Assembly (NCBI GenBank): GCA_003500135.1 | Contig: DNTA01000110.1 | Location: 1 to 16,252, forward strand | Origin: Cytophagales bacterium | Lineage (GTDB): Bacteria > Bacteroidota > Bacteroidia > Cytophagales > Cyclobacteriaceae | DNA length: 16,252 nt | Direction of reading: 5' to 3' | Part shown: piece after piece, positions 5,922 through 13,662 of the stretch | How positions within the stretch are numbered: position 1 is the stretch's first letter | How the letters are laid out: every line of letters starts with the position of its first letter | Translations under genes and position numbers: made by a program | Notes under the pieces: generated by a model | Database searches by the model: none | What the model saw: only the letters and a program-made list of their open reading frames with translations | What the model was told of the DNA's origin: nothing

Positions 5922-6569
5922 ATGAATTATTATGTTATTGCTTCATTATCGCTTTTGGTCATCTATCATTTGATTTTCTATATCATTTTTCGAGTAAGAC
6001 CCTATAAAACCACTATCGGCTGTGCCGATGAGATTCTGAGGGTTTGGGCTGCCAATATAATTGAAAAAGGAAAGGATATTTTGGCAGTGCAGTCGCTACG
6101 CAACTGGACCATGGCCTCTACTTTATTGGCCTCTACCGCCATTTTGATCGCATTGGGGGTGATCAACCACCTTGTGAACAATTATGAACTGGACGAAGTG
6201 ACCCAACTGATTGTCTTTAACAGAATGGACAAAGAAAGTTGGCTGTTGCTCAAATTAATACTATTGACCTTTATCTTTTTTACAGCTTTTTTAAACTTCT
6301 CACTATCTCTTAGATCATACGCCAGGGTTGGTTTTATGCTCGGTACACCTGTCGATAGCCTGCCGATGATAAATGCTGCTGGCGCTTCTAAAACGTTAAT
6401 TAGAGGGGCAAGAAATTATACATTGGGCATGCGCGGGTATTACTTAGCCATTCCGGTTATCTTTTGGTTATTCGGAGAGCTGTTTTTCCTGATCGGCGCG
6501 ACAGGGTTGATCATTTTTTTATATCGGGTAGATTTTCTGGAAGCAAGAAAGATTAAGTCCAAATCATAA
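5922..6569 (+). CDS. DUF599 family membrane protein
   Basis: A 215-residue integral membrane protein. Hydrophobic helices are near residues 4-24, 64-84, 108-130 and 172-201. The segment ILAVQSLRNWTMASTLLAST (residues 53-72) is the signature of DUF599, and RGYY before the last helices also fits the family. Molecular function is unknown. It is followed by convergent tyrS, with a weak stem-loop between them. Confidence 0.85.
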   Translation: MNYYVIASLSLLVIYHLIFYIIFRVRPYKTTIGCADEILRVWAANIIEKGKDILAVQSLRNWTMASTLLASTAILIALGVINHLVNNYELDEVTQLIVFNRMDKESWLLLKLILLTFIFFTAFLNFSLSLRSYARVGFMLGTPVDSLPMINAAGASKTLIRGARNYTLGMRGYYLAIPVIFWLFGELFFLIGATGLIIFLYRVDFLEARKIKSKS

Positions 6570-6603
6570 AAAAAGCCCGGTGTGCCGGTCCTTTCTGTTT
6601 TTT
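6568..6603. terminator. Possible shared terminator between convergent DUF599 and tyrS genes
   Basis: An A run, then CCGG-TGTG-CCGG and a T run (6598-6603). The inner stem is short and the outer pairing is poor, so it may be a degraded bidirectional terminator. Confidence 0.4.
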
Positions 6604-6614
6604 AAAAATTTTTA

Positions 6615-7895
6615 TTATTTTACTTCAATGAGAAAGTAATTTTTCTTGCCTCGTTGAACGAGCAGATATTTTTCCTGCAACAGATCATAGGCTGGTTTTT
6701 GATCCATATCGTTTACTTTTTCTTTGTTTACGCTTACTCCACCTCCTTTGATCATTCTTCGGGCTTCTCCTTTAGATCTAAAAATGATGCCTCCCGAAGT
6801 TTCACTTAGCAGTGTCACAACACTATCACAATCGTCCAGCTCTGATTTAGTTATATCTGCTTTTGGCACACCTTCGAAAACGGAAAGCAGTGTTGCTTCA
6901 TCAATGCCGGCAAGTTCTTCCGTGGTAGATTTGCCAAAAAGAATATTCGAGGCTTTTTGAGCATTCTCCAAAGCTTCCTTCGAGTGCACCGAAATCGTAA
7001 TATCTTCTGCAAGCGCTTTTTGAAGGGCACGCATGTGAGGAACTTCGACGTGTTCCTTTTCCAATGCCTCTATTTCTTCTCTTGTCTTTAGAGTGAACTT
7101 ACGTATTAGCGTTGAGGCCTCTTCATCGCTGACATTCAACCAGAACTGGTAAAACTTATAAGGAGAGGTCATTTTTGGGTCGAGCCATACATTCCCTTCT
7201 TCCGATTTGCCAAATTTCGATCCGTCGGCCTTTGTAATGAGTGGAGAGGTAAGGGCAAAGGCATCTCCATTGGCTTTCCTCCTGATAAATTCCGTTCCTG
7301 TTGTTATGTTGCCCCATTGATCGGAACCGCCCATTTGCAGCTTTACTCCATTGTTTTTGAATAAATAATAAAAGTCATAGCCCTGGAGTAGCTGGTATGA
7401 AAATTCGGTAAATGATATTCCCGTTTCGAGTCTTTTCTTAACGGAATCTTTGGCCATCATATAATTCACGGAGATATGCTTTCCCGCATCTCTCAGGAAT
7501 TCCAGGAAAGAGATTTCTTTGAACCAGTCATAATTGTTCACTAAAACTGCTTTATTGTCTCCGGTATCAAAATCCAGGAATTTTTCTAACTGTAATTTTA
7601 TACATTCCTGATTATGACGTAGAGTATCCTCATCCAATAAATTTCGCTCTTCACTTTTGCCCGAAGGATCGCCTACCATACCGGTAGCGCCACCCACAAG
7701 GGCATATGGTTTATGTCCGGAGGCCTGAAAAAGCCTTAGTAACATGATTTGGGCCAAATTACCGATATGCAACGAAGAGGCGGTTGGATCGAAACCAATA
7801 TACGCCGAGGTCATTTCTTTATTCAATTGTTCTTCAGTTCCCGGCATCATATCGTGTATCATGCCTCTCCATCTTAATTCTTCGATAAAATTCAT
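6615..7895 (-). CDS. tyrS: Tyrosyl-tRNA synthetase
   Basis: A 426-residue class Ic aminoacyl-tRNA synthetase that charges tRNA-Tyr in the cytoplasm. The Rossmann fold carries the HIGH-type motif His43-Ile-Gly-Asn46. Tyrosine-pocket segments YQLLQGYD (167-174) and [10 protein letters not shown] (187-196) follow, then the KMSKS-type loop Lys227-Phe-Gly-Lys-Ser231. The C-terminal region (about 365-426, [23 protein letters not shown]...) is the S4 RNA-binding domain. Length is normal for the bacterial TyrS family. A TAnnTTTG element lies 39-46 bases upstream of the ATG. No T-box-like leader is visible. It converges with the DUF599 gene. Confidence 0.97.
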   Translation of the reverse strand: MNFIEELRWRGMIHDMMPGTEEQLNKEMTSAYIGFDPTASSLHIGNLAQIMLLRLFQASGHKPYALVGGATGMVGDPSGKSEERNLLDEDTLRHNQECIKLQLEKFLDFDTGDNKAVLVNNYDWFKEISFLEFLRDAGKHISVNYMMAKDSVKKRLETGISFTEFSYQLLQGYDFYYLFKNNGVKLQMGGSDQWGNITTGTEFIRRKANGDAFALTSPLITKADGSKFGKSEEGNVWLDPKMTSPYKFYQFWLNVSDEEASTLIRKFTLKTREEIEALEKEHVEVPHMRALQKALAEDITISVHSKEALENAQKASNILFGKSTTEELAGIDEATLLSVFEGVPKADITKSELDDCDSVVTLLSETSGGIIFRSKGEARRMIKGGGVSVNKEKVNDMDQKPAYDLLQEKYLLVQRGKKNYFLIEVK

Positions 7896-7933
7896 TGTTT
7901 CACCTTATTTATTTCAATCCGCAATTCGGGTGG

Positions 7934-7941
7934 CAAATATA
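7934..7941 (-). promoter_or_regulatory. Probable -7 element of the tyrS promoter
   Basis: The minus strand reads TATATTTG, an exact TAnnTTTG match, giving an estimated leader of about 30 bases. No strict TTTG is found at the expected -33 distance. Confidence 0.45.
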
Positions 7942-8088
7942 GGTGATTCAAATAATTTTACCCGAAGATCAATAAGGAATTCAATCCAAAATCGACATTT
8001 GAATTTTCCAATGATGATCGAAGGTTCGAAAATCACAGATATTCTATTCTTTCTGGCTTGTAAATACATTGATTTTCATTTGCCCGGA

Positions 8089-8487
8089 TTAAACTTTTCT
8101 GCCACTTAAATTTCCGGTAACCGCCCCTCTAACCAGCGCCACTAATCCAATAAGAAACAAAATAGGAGGGTAGAAAAATATGTGTCCTGCAATCCAGCCT
8201 CCGACAAACCAAACCAAAGCGATAACCATCATGAGGATTCCTCCCATCACACCTTTGCTCATGCCTTTCTTTTCAATTGAAAAAAAATCATTATCTCCTT
8301 CTTCCTCTGCTGCCTGGCGCATGGCAAGAACATTTTTGGCCTCAGCCTTGTCCATTTTGAAATCTTCACATTTTTCCGTGAAAGTGGGTTTTTCTGAGGT
8401 GAGTCCGCAAACCATTCCAATTTGCATATTCATTTTCCTGTTTTCACATACGCGGCAGAATTCCAGCCTTTCATCCATCGTCATCAT
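8089..8487 (-). CDS. Small membrane protein with four-Cys N-terminal module
   Basis: A 132-residue protein of unknown function. The N-terminal cytoplasm-sized part has Cys11, Cys14, Cys27 and Cys40 (FCRVCENRK..., MVCGLTSEKPTFTEKCEDF), a spacing suited to one metal site. A charged linker (about 41-72) follows, then two transmembrane helices (about 80-101 and 103-120). Similar Cys-motif modules occur on various Bacteroidota membrane proteins, as far as I recall. The first Met is tentative, since Met3 or Met4 could also serve (MMTMDERLEF). It stands alone on the minus strand, with 193 bp to tyrS and 112 bp to the 53-codon gene. No clean promoter was found. Confidence 0.72.
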   Translation of the reverse strand: MMTMDERLEFCRVCENRKMNMQIGMVCGLTSEKPTFTEKCEDFKMDKAEAKNVLAMRQAAEEEGDNDFFSIEKKGMSKGVMGGILMMVIALVWFVGGWIAGHIFFYPPILFLIGLVALVRGAVTGNLSGRKV

Positions 8488-8599
8488 AGCTTTTATTAAT
8501 TTGGTTTAAGAAATAAATTTTGTTGAAGCAAAATAATGACGATAGTGCGATAAAACAACAAGCTGAGATTATTGGTATTCAATTCAGAATTGATATAAA

Positions 8600-8761
8600 C
8601 TACCTCTCAGTGTGTTTTTTTGGAACTTTTTTATCATCTAAAATATTTCTGACATATTTTTCTTTAGCTTCTTCTTCATGTGGCGAATGACTGCAACAGG
8701 CTGATTCATGTACCAGTTTTACCCACGCTTCTTGCTCTGTAGTTTTATCTTTGTCTTTCAT
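8600..8761 (-). CDS. 53-residue small protein overlapping the aminotransferase gene
   Basis: A short frame, ATG at 8761 and TAG at 8600-8602. The product is soluble and highly charged (begins MKDKDKTTEQEAWVKLV), with a Cys-Cys pair and a nearby His (HESACCSHSPH, about residues 18-28) that could bind a metal, and a Lys-rich tail. Its start lies inside the last codons of the aminotransferase gene, with a 17-base overlap in a different frame. This suggests translational coupling in one transcript. No family is recognised. The compact layout and coding-like composition make it more likely than chance, but it is a hypothetical gene. Confidence 0.6.
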   Translation of the reverse strand: MKDKDKTTEQEAWVKLVHESACCSHSPHEEEAKEKYVRNILDDKKVPKKHTER

Positions 8762-9944
8762 AAACCCAGTTGATTGCATTTATTAATGTATCACATGCTT
8801 CTTCAACCTCACTTTCCGTGATAATTAACGGAGGAGCGATCCGAAGCGCGTTGTCGCAAAACAAAAACCAATCGGTAATAATTCCGGTTTCAGTACAACG
8901 ATCTACCACCGCTTTGGTTGTTTCAAAACTGTCAAATTGCAGCGCCATCATAAACCCCATTTGCCTCAGCCCTTTGATCAGGGGATGCTTCAATTTAGTT
9001 GAGAAAAGTTTGGCCTTATCAGCCACTTTATCCACCAGTCCTTCTTCTATAACTGTTTTTACAGTTGCCAGTGCAGCAGCTGAAGATACCGGATGCCCAC
9101 CAAACGTACTTATATGACCTAAAATAGGGTCATTGCGCAACACTTTCATAATTTCCAAAGACGAAATAAAAGCGCCTATGGGCATGCCGCCACCAAGGCC
9201 TTTTGCTGTGATTAAGATATCCGGTACTATGTCAAAATGTTCAAAAGCCCATAATTTACCGGTACGTCCTATTCCGGATTGAATTTCATCGAGAATCAAA
9301 AGAGTGCCGGTTTCATCGCATCTATTTCTTATGGCCTTCCAGTAGTCCTTTTTGGCAACAACCACACCGGCTTCACCTTGTACGGTTTCTAGAATTATGG
9401 CTGCCGTAGCGTTGTTTATTAATTCGATGTCTTCCATAACACCATATCTCACCGGGTAAACCCCAGGCATTAAAGGGCGAAACGGCGCTTTAAAATGTTC
9501 CCCGCCACCTACTGCAAGCGCTCCATGTGTAGATCCGTGATAAGCATTATGCGCATATAAAATATTTGGTCTGCCCGTATATCTTTTCGCAAGTTTTAGT
9601 GCACCTTCTGCTGCTTCACTACCGGAATTCACAAGGAAAACATTGTCAAGATTGTCAGGTAGATGTTCGGTGAGATATTTTGCCAATTGCACCTGAGGCG
9701 TCTGTACGAACTCACCATATACCATTACATGCATATAGCGATCAACCTGTTCCTTAACGGCATTGGTAACAGATGGATGACGGTGACCCAGGGCGCTTAC
9801 TCCAATTCCGGAAATCAAATCGATATACTTTTTGCCGTCCGGACCATACAAATAAATTCCCTCAGCCCTTTCGATATCCACCATCATCGGAAAGTCGGTA
9901 GTTTGAGCCAGATGTGCTAAAAAAAGTTGTCGTTGTGAAGGCAT
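8745..9944 (-). CDS. Class III PLP-dependent aminotransferase (acetylornithine/ornithine aminotransferase-like)
   Basis: A 399-residue fold-type I, class III aminotransferase, cytoplasmic. The PLP lysine is Lys248 (ITAKGLGGG) and the pyridine-binding Asp219 is in LILDEIQSGIGRTG. The phosphate-binding loop Gly-Ser-Glu-Ala lies at 108-111, and HNAYHGST (about 132-139) supplies the stacking aromatic region. The fold matches ArgD/RocD/GabT-type enzymes, but the substrate cannot be decided. No arginine-biosynthesis genes are adjacent, so argD is not assigned. Bacteroidota often carry this copy as a general 'aspartate aminotransferase family' protein. It is divergent from the pyruvate dehydrogenase E2 gene across a 204-bp gap, and its 3' end overlaps a 53-codon gene. 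Confidence 0.9.
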   Translation of the reverse strand: MPSQRQLFLAHLAQTTDFPMMVDIERAEGIYLYGPDGKKYIDLISGIGVSALGHRHPSVTNAVKEQVDRYMHVMVYGEFVQTPQVQLAKYLTEHLPDNLDNVFLVNSGSEAAEGALKLAKRYTGRPNILYAHNAYHGSTHGALAVGGGEHFKAPFRPLMPGVYPVRYGVMEDIELINNATAAIILETVQGEAGVVVAKKDYWKAIRNRCDETGTLLILDEIQSGIGRTGKLWAFEHFDIVPDILITAKGLGGGMPIGAFISSLEIMKVLRNDPILGHISTFGGHPVSSAAALATVKTVIEEGLVDKVADKAKLFSTKLKHPLIKGLRQMGFMMALQFDSFETTKAVVDRCTETGIITDWFLFCDNALRIAPPLIITESEVEEACDTLINAINWVYERQR

Positions 9945-10105
9945 ACGAATTATTTTCCTGCAATTTTAAGCAAAACGAGATGGGCGCTCAAAAGTTTTAC
10001 CATATAATATTTTGAGAATAAAGACTTTACATAATCGCTTGGTTCATACCGAAACTATTAAATAAGATTTTCTGTTACACTTCGGGAATTTTGCATTGTT
10101 TTAGT

Positions 10106-10113
10106 TAATTTTG
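10106..10113 (+). promoter_or_regulatory. Probable -7 element for the E2 gene
   Basis: TAATTTTG is an exact TAnnTTTG match, with an expected leader of about 30 bases before the ATG at 10149. The TTTG at 10090-10093 is too close (12 bases) to be its -33 partner. Confidence 0.45.
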
Positions 10114-10148
10114 CTGCCCGAATCCAGAACTGTACTTAAACAAAGTAT

Positions 10149-11807
10149 ATGGCCGAAGTAATTAGAATGCCCAAGATGAGCGATACCATGGAAGAAGGGG
10201 TAATCGCTTCATGGTTAAAAAAAGTTGGAGATAAAGTAAAATCCGGTGATGTGATTGCCGAGGTTGAAACTGATAAAGCTACCATGGAGCTTGAATCCTA
10301 TGAAGATGGTACATTGCTCTACATTGGAGTAAATGAAAAAGAATCCGTTGCTGTAGATGGCATTATTGCCATTTTAGGTGATGAAGGAGAAAATGTGGAT
10401 GACCTGATCAAAGAAGTTGAAAGCGGTAATGGCAGCGCCCCTAAAAAAGAATCATCTGAAGATAGCTCTAAGCAAGAAGAGGAGGATACCGGTGAAGAAG
10501 TAGATGCCTCAGATGTAAATGCCAACGTGATCACCATGCCTAAAATGAGTGATACCATGACGGACGGCACCATTGCTTCATGGTTGAAAAAAGAGGGTGA
10601 CGAGGTAAAATCGGGAGATGTAATTGCAGAGGTTGAAACAGATAAGGCGACCATGGAATTGGAAGCCTATGAGGATGGTACCTTATTGCACATCGGCGTA
10701 GAGGCCGGCAACTCTGTACCTGTTGATGGTGTGATTGCTGTAATTGGAGAAAAAGGGGCTGATTATCAGAAATTGCTTAAAGCACATAAATCAAAGCAGA
10801 AAAAAGAAAGTAAGGAAGAGGCTCCAGCGGCTGAAGCACCCAAACAAGAGGGGGAAAAGCCGGTTGAAGCAGCGTCATCGGCGCCCGAAGCTAAACCGGC
10901 AACTGCAGATACAAGTACTAAAGGTGGCAGGGTCAAGGCTTCTCCACTGGCCAAAAAAATGGCTGAAGAGAAGGGTTATGATCTTTCAAAAATACCAGGT
11001 TCGGGTGAAAATGGCCGTATAGTAAAACGTGACGTTGAAAATTATACACCTGAAGCAGCGCCTGCTGAACCGGCCCAAGAAGGTGAGGCGCCTCAAAAGG
11101 TGGTATTGCCGCAGGTGGTTGGCGAGGAGCGTTACGAGGAAGAGAATGTATCGCAAATGCGAAAAACAATCGCCAAGCGACTTGCGGAAAGTAAGTTTAC
11201 TTCGCCGCATTTCTACCTCACAATGGAAATCAATATGGACAGGGCCATCGAAGCAAGAAATAGCATCAATGAAATTGCGCCCGTTAAGATTTCCTTCAAC
11301 GATATGGTGATAAAGGCAGTTTCTGCTGCATTAAGGCAGCACCCGAAAGTGAACTCTTCATGGCTGGGTGACAAAATACGGTATAACCAGCACATCCACA
11401 TCGGGGTGGCCGTTGCCGTAGAAGAAGGCCTTTTGGTTCCCGTAGTTCGCTTTGCAGATAGCAAAACTCTATCGCATATTGCTACTGAAGTGAAAGAAAT
11501 GGCCAATAAAGCAAAAAATAAACAATTGCAGCCTAAAGACTGGGAAGGCAATACCTTTACCATCTCCAATCTGGGAATGTTTGGAATAGAAGAATTCACA
11601 GCCATCATTAATCCTCCTGACAGTTGCATCCTTGCCGTGGGAGGTATCAAGCAAACTCCGGTAGTAAAGAACGGTGAAATCGTTCCCGGCAATGTAATGA
11701 AGGTGACATTGTCATGCGATCACAGAGTGGTAGATGGCGCAATTGGATCAGCTTTTCTGAAAACCTTAAAAGAATATTTAGAAGATCCGGTTAGAATATT
11801 AGTATAA
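10149..11807 (+). CDS. pdhC: Pyruvate dehydrogenase complex E2, dihydrolipoamide acetyltransferase
   Basis: A 552-residue core protein of the pyruvate dehydrogenase complex. It moves the acetyl group from the E1-bound intermediate through lipoyl arms to CoA. Domains in order are: lipoyl domain 1 (about 1-78, lipoylated Lys43 in ETDKATME), an acidic linker, lipoyl domain 2 (about 126-204, Lys166), an Ala/Pro/Glu/Lys-rich linker (about 215-258), the peripheral subunit-binding domain (about 261-297, VKASPLAKKMAEEKG...GRIVKRDV), a second linker, and the catalytic domain (about 325-552) with His525 and Asp529 in DHRVVDG. The two lipoyl domains are nearly identical over about 55 residues, pointing to internal duplication. 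E1 genes are not adjacent. It ends at a strong terminator. Confidence 0.95.
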   Translation: MAEVIRMPKMSDTMEEGVIASWLKKVGDKVKSGDVIAEVETDKATMELESYEDGTLLYIGVNEKESVAVDGIIAILGDEGENVDDLIKEVESGNGSAPKKESSEDSSKQEEEDTGEEVDASDVNANVITMPKMSDTMTDGTIASWLKKEGDEVKSGDVIAEVETDKATMELEAYEDGTLLHIGVEAGNSVPVDGVIAVIGEKGADYQKLLKAHKSKQKKESKEEAPAAEAPKQEGEKPVEAASSAPEAKPATADTSTKGGRVKASPLAKKMAEEKGYDLSKIPGSGENGRIVKRDVENYTPEAAPAEPAQEGEAPQKVVLPQVVGEERYEEENVSQMRKTIAKRLAESKFTSPHFYLTMEINMDRAIEARNSINEIAPVKISFNDMVIKAVSAALRQHPKVNSSWLGDKIRYNQHIHIGVAVAVEEGLLVPVVRFADSKTLSHIATEVKEMANKAKNKQLQPKDWEGNTFTISNLGMFGIEEFTAIINPPDSCILAVGGIKQTPVVKNGEIVPGNVMKVTLSCDHRVVDGAIGSAFLKTLKEYLEDPVRILV

Positions 11808-11828
11808 CATTGATCTAAAGTATTGCGT

Positions 11829-11859
11829 AAGGTATGTCTTGTAAGGGACATACCTTTTT
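11829..11859 (+). terminator. Strong intrinsic terminator after the E2 gene
   Basis: A ten-base stem (11829-11838 with 11847-11856) and an 8-base loop, running into a T tract to 11859. It lies 22 bases beyond the E2 stop and ends only 20 bases before the hslV start. Confidence 0.9.
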
Positions 11860-11878
11860 ATTTTTAAAATGCATTATA

Positions 11879-12424
11879 ATGTCGCAAAAAGTCAAATCAA
11901 CCACCGTAATTGCCATTAAGCACAACAACGAAGTAGCGATAGGGGCAGACGGACAAGCCACCATGGGCAATTATGTAGCCAAAGGAAATGTAAATAAAAT
12001 CCGGAAATTGCTGGGGGGTAAAATTGTTACCGGTTTTGCCGGAAGCACGGCAGATGCATTTACCCTACTGGAAAGGTTCGAAGGAAAACTTAATGAATAT
12101 GGCGGCAATATGAAAAGAGCTGCCATCGAATTGGCCAAGGACTGGCGCATGGACAGATACCTGAGAAGGTTGGAGGCCATGTTGATCACAGCAAGCAGTG
12201 ATGAGATCCTGATCGTGGGTGGAACCGGCGATGTGCTTGAGCCAGATAATGAAATAGCGGCCATAGGCTCCGGTGCAATGTATGCCCAATCGGCTGCATT
12301 AGCCTTGAAGAAACATGCCCCCGGGCTTTCCGCCGAAGAAATGGTGAAAGAATCCCTCGGTATCGCCGCCGACATATGTATATATACCAATCATAATCTC
12401 GTAGTTGAAAAAGTAGGAGAATAA
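11879..12424 (+). CDS. hslV: ATP-dependent protease subunit HslV
   Basis: A 181-residue proteasome-type peptidase (ClpQ) that forms the proteolytic core with the HslU ATPase in the cytoplasm. The start of the mature part, TTVIAIKHNNEVAIGADGQATMGN, matches the family, as do the later blocks GFAGSTADAFTLLERFE and AAIGSGAMYAQSAALAL. The frame is open from 11834, inside the upstream terminator. The ATG at 11879 is chosen because it gives a family-like length. It leaves a seven-residue leader (MSQKVKS) before the likely catalytic Thr8. E. coli HslV has only Met there, while the B. subtilis homologue also has a short leader. hslU is not adjacent. A 35-codon gene begins on its stop codon. Confidence 0.94.
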   Translation: MSQKVKSTTVIAIKHNNEVAIGADGQATMGNYVAKGNVNKIRKLLGGKIVTGFAGSTADAFTLLERFEGKLNEYGGNMKRAAIELAKDWRMDRYLRRLEAMLITASSDEILIVGGTGDVLEPDNEIAAIGSGAMYAQSAALALKKHAPGLSAEEMVKESLGIAADICIYTNHNLVVEKVGE

Positions 12425-12531
12425 TGCATGCAGCAGACCAAATTACTTATGGAAACCTTTTGGCAATCATTGTTGGCTTGATTATTTTTATTGTAGTTAC
12501 CACAATATTATTTCGGAAAAAAAGAAAATAG
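12424..12531 (+). CDS. 35-residue single-helix membrane protein coupled to hslV
   Basis: A short frame starting at the ATG of the TAATG that ends hslV (one-base overlap), stopping at TAG 12529-12531. The product has a short polar N-terminus (MHAADQITYG), a transmembrane helix (about residues 11-30, NLLAIIVGLIIFIVVTTILF) and a basic tail (RKKRK). The positive-inside rule puts the tail in the cytoplasm. The exact stop-start coupling, the clean helix and the basic end suggest a real small membrane protein, but the family is unknown and its link to HslV is inference. Confidence 0.65.
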   Translation: MHAADQITYGNLLAIIVGLIIFIVVTTILFRKKRK

Positions 12532-12557
12532 AAACTTAACATAACATTTAATCAACG

Positions 12558-13019
12558 ATGAAAACTTCAATTTTGTCTTTACTAGTCACAATATTTACAT
12601 CACTTGCGGTATATGCCCAAAGCGATAAAGCCCCTTCTTATTTCGGAGAGAAAATAGATGCTGAAAATGCCAATGATGTCACTGAATTACCGGAAATGAT
12701 GGCTGATCAAAACGAATTGACCGCGAAGGTAAAAGGCACGGTGCAGGCCGTATGTCAGGCAAAAGGTTGCTGGATGGATATCGATCTTGGAAACGGTGAA
12801 GTAATGAAGGTTAAATTTAAAGATTATGGCTTTTTCGTGCCTAAAGATATAGCCGGGTCAAATGTTGTGATGGAAGGCATTGCGAGAAGGGAGATGGTCG
12901 ATGTGGAAACACTACAGCACTATGCAGAAGATGCCGGTAAGTCTGAAGAAGAAGTGGCTGCCATAAAAGATCCGGAAGAGAAGTACACCTTTGAAGCTAT
13001 TGGCGTAATTGTACAATAG
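12558..13019 (+). CDS. Exported DUF4920 protein
   Basis: A 153-residue protein with a signal peptide (residues 1-20, cleavage after AVYA). The mature domain, about 130 residues, carries the DUF4920 pattern: VKGTVQAVCQAKGCWMDIDLGNGEVMKVKFKDYGFFVPKD. It includes Cys66 and Cys71, which may form a disulfide or bind metal in the periplasm. Function is not established. It lies 26 bases after the 35-codon gene, and no separate promoter was seen, so it may be co-transcribed with hslV. Confidence 0.85.
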   Translation: MKTSILSLLVTIFTSLAVYAQSDKAPSYFGEKIDAENANDVTELPEMMADQNELTAKVKGTVQAVCQAKGCWMDIDLGNGEVMKVKFKDYGFFVPKDIAGSNVVMEGIARREMVDVETLQHYAEDAGKSEEEVAAIKDPEEKYTFEAIGVIVQ

Positions 13020-13079
13020 ACTATCAGTTTTTTAATTTCTTTCCTAAAATCGGCTATATTGCAGCAAGGCCTGCTGAAT

Positions 13080-13661
13080 ATGAGAAAACCACTTTTTGTA
13101 CTAATCACTTTACTTGTTTTTTGGTCGTCGTGCGAACGCAATCCAGAGCCATTCACTGGTTTCAGCGCTTTTGAATTGAGCCAGATTCTGATCTTTGACG
13201 GGACAAATGCAAAAGACTGGAGACTAACCACCCGGTCTATTTCAGGTGAAGAATCCACAGATTGTACGGAAGCCCTCAATTTTTATTTCTTTCCTGAGTT
13301 GGATATTTTTCCTGAGGGAAATAACCTGTTCATACAGGTTATTGATGAATCGTGTAGCTCTGATGACTTTTGTGAGCTGTACCCCTTATTTTGCCGGGAA
13401 AATACTGATTATTGTGAGGAATATCCCGAAAGATGTATTTGGTTATTTGAAAACTTTGGACCGAATTTCATTTACGTGGGTAACTGGGCGCCATTGGCCA
13501 ATGACCCTTTAGCTAAGGGGGGGGTAAATGGACTAAAAGTTTATGCCGCTGGTGACAGCATCGAATACTCGATTTCAACAATTAAGCAAAATAGTCTGGT
13601 CTGGACATTTACCGATCAAAGTAGTGCAGAAGAGGTAACTGAACGCTTTACCCATCAGTAA
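13080..13661 (+). CDS. Hypothetical Cys-rich lipoprotein
   Basis: A 193-residue protein not recognised as a known family. The N-terminus MRKPLFVLITLLVFWSSC is a lipoprotein signal, with Cys18 as the likely lipidated residue, so it should sit in the membrane facing the periplasm or outside. The frame is open from a TTG at 13059, but the ATG at 13080 places the signal correctly. The middle holds a dense cysteine cluster (SCSSDDFCELYPLFCRENTDYCEEYPERC), which suggests disulfides or a metal site. The remainder is acidic and rich in beta-type residues. It ends one base before holA, so the two may share a transcript, though a functional link is unlikely to follow from that alone. Confidence 0.75.
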   Translation: MRKPLFVLITLLVFWSSCERNPEPFTGFSAFELSQILIFDGTNAKDWRLTTRSISGEESTDCTEALNFYFFPELDIFPEGNNLFIQVIDESCSSDDFCELYPLFCRENTDYCEEYPERCIWLFENFGPNFIYVGNWAPLANDPLAKGGVNGLKVYAAGDSIEYSISTIKQNSLVWTFTDQSSAEEVTERFTHQ

Positions 13662-13662
13662 T

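Noticed and set aside
7896..8088. T-box or other riboswitch in the tyrS upstream region
   Set aside because: No specifier loop, T-box sequence or terminator/antiterminator pair was seen. Only a promoter-like element at 7934-7941 is supported.
11213..11692. Long minus-strand frame (159 codons) inside the E2 gene, and 1669-2010 inside accA
   Set aside because: Both lie opposite strongly conserved coding sequence and have no recognisable features; they are shadows.
11834..11878. Longer hslV starting at 11834
   Set aside because: This start lies within the stem of the E2 terminator, and the added residues are not part of the HslV family.
13059..13079. Longer lipoprotein starting at TTG 13059
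   Set aside because: It would put extra residues before the lipoprotein signal; the ATG at 13080 gives a normal signal and lipobox.
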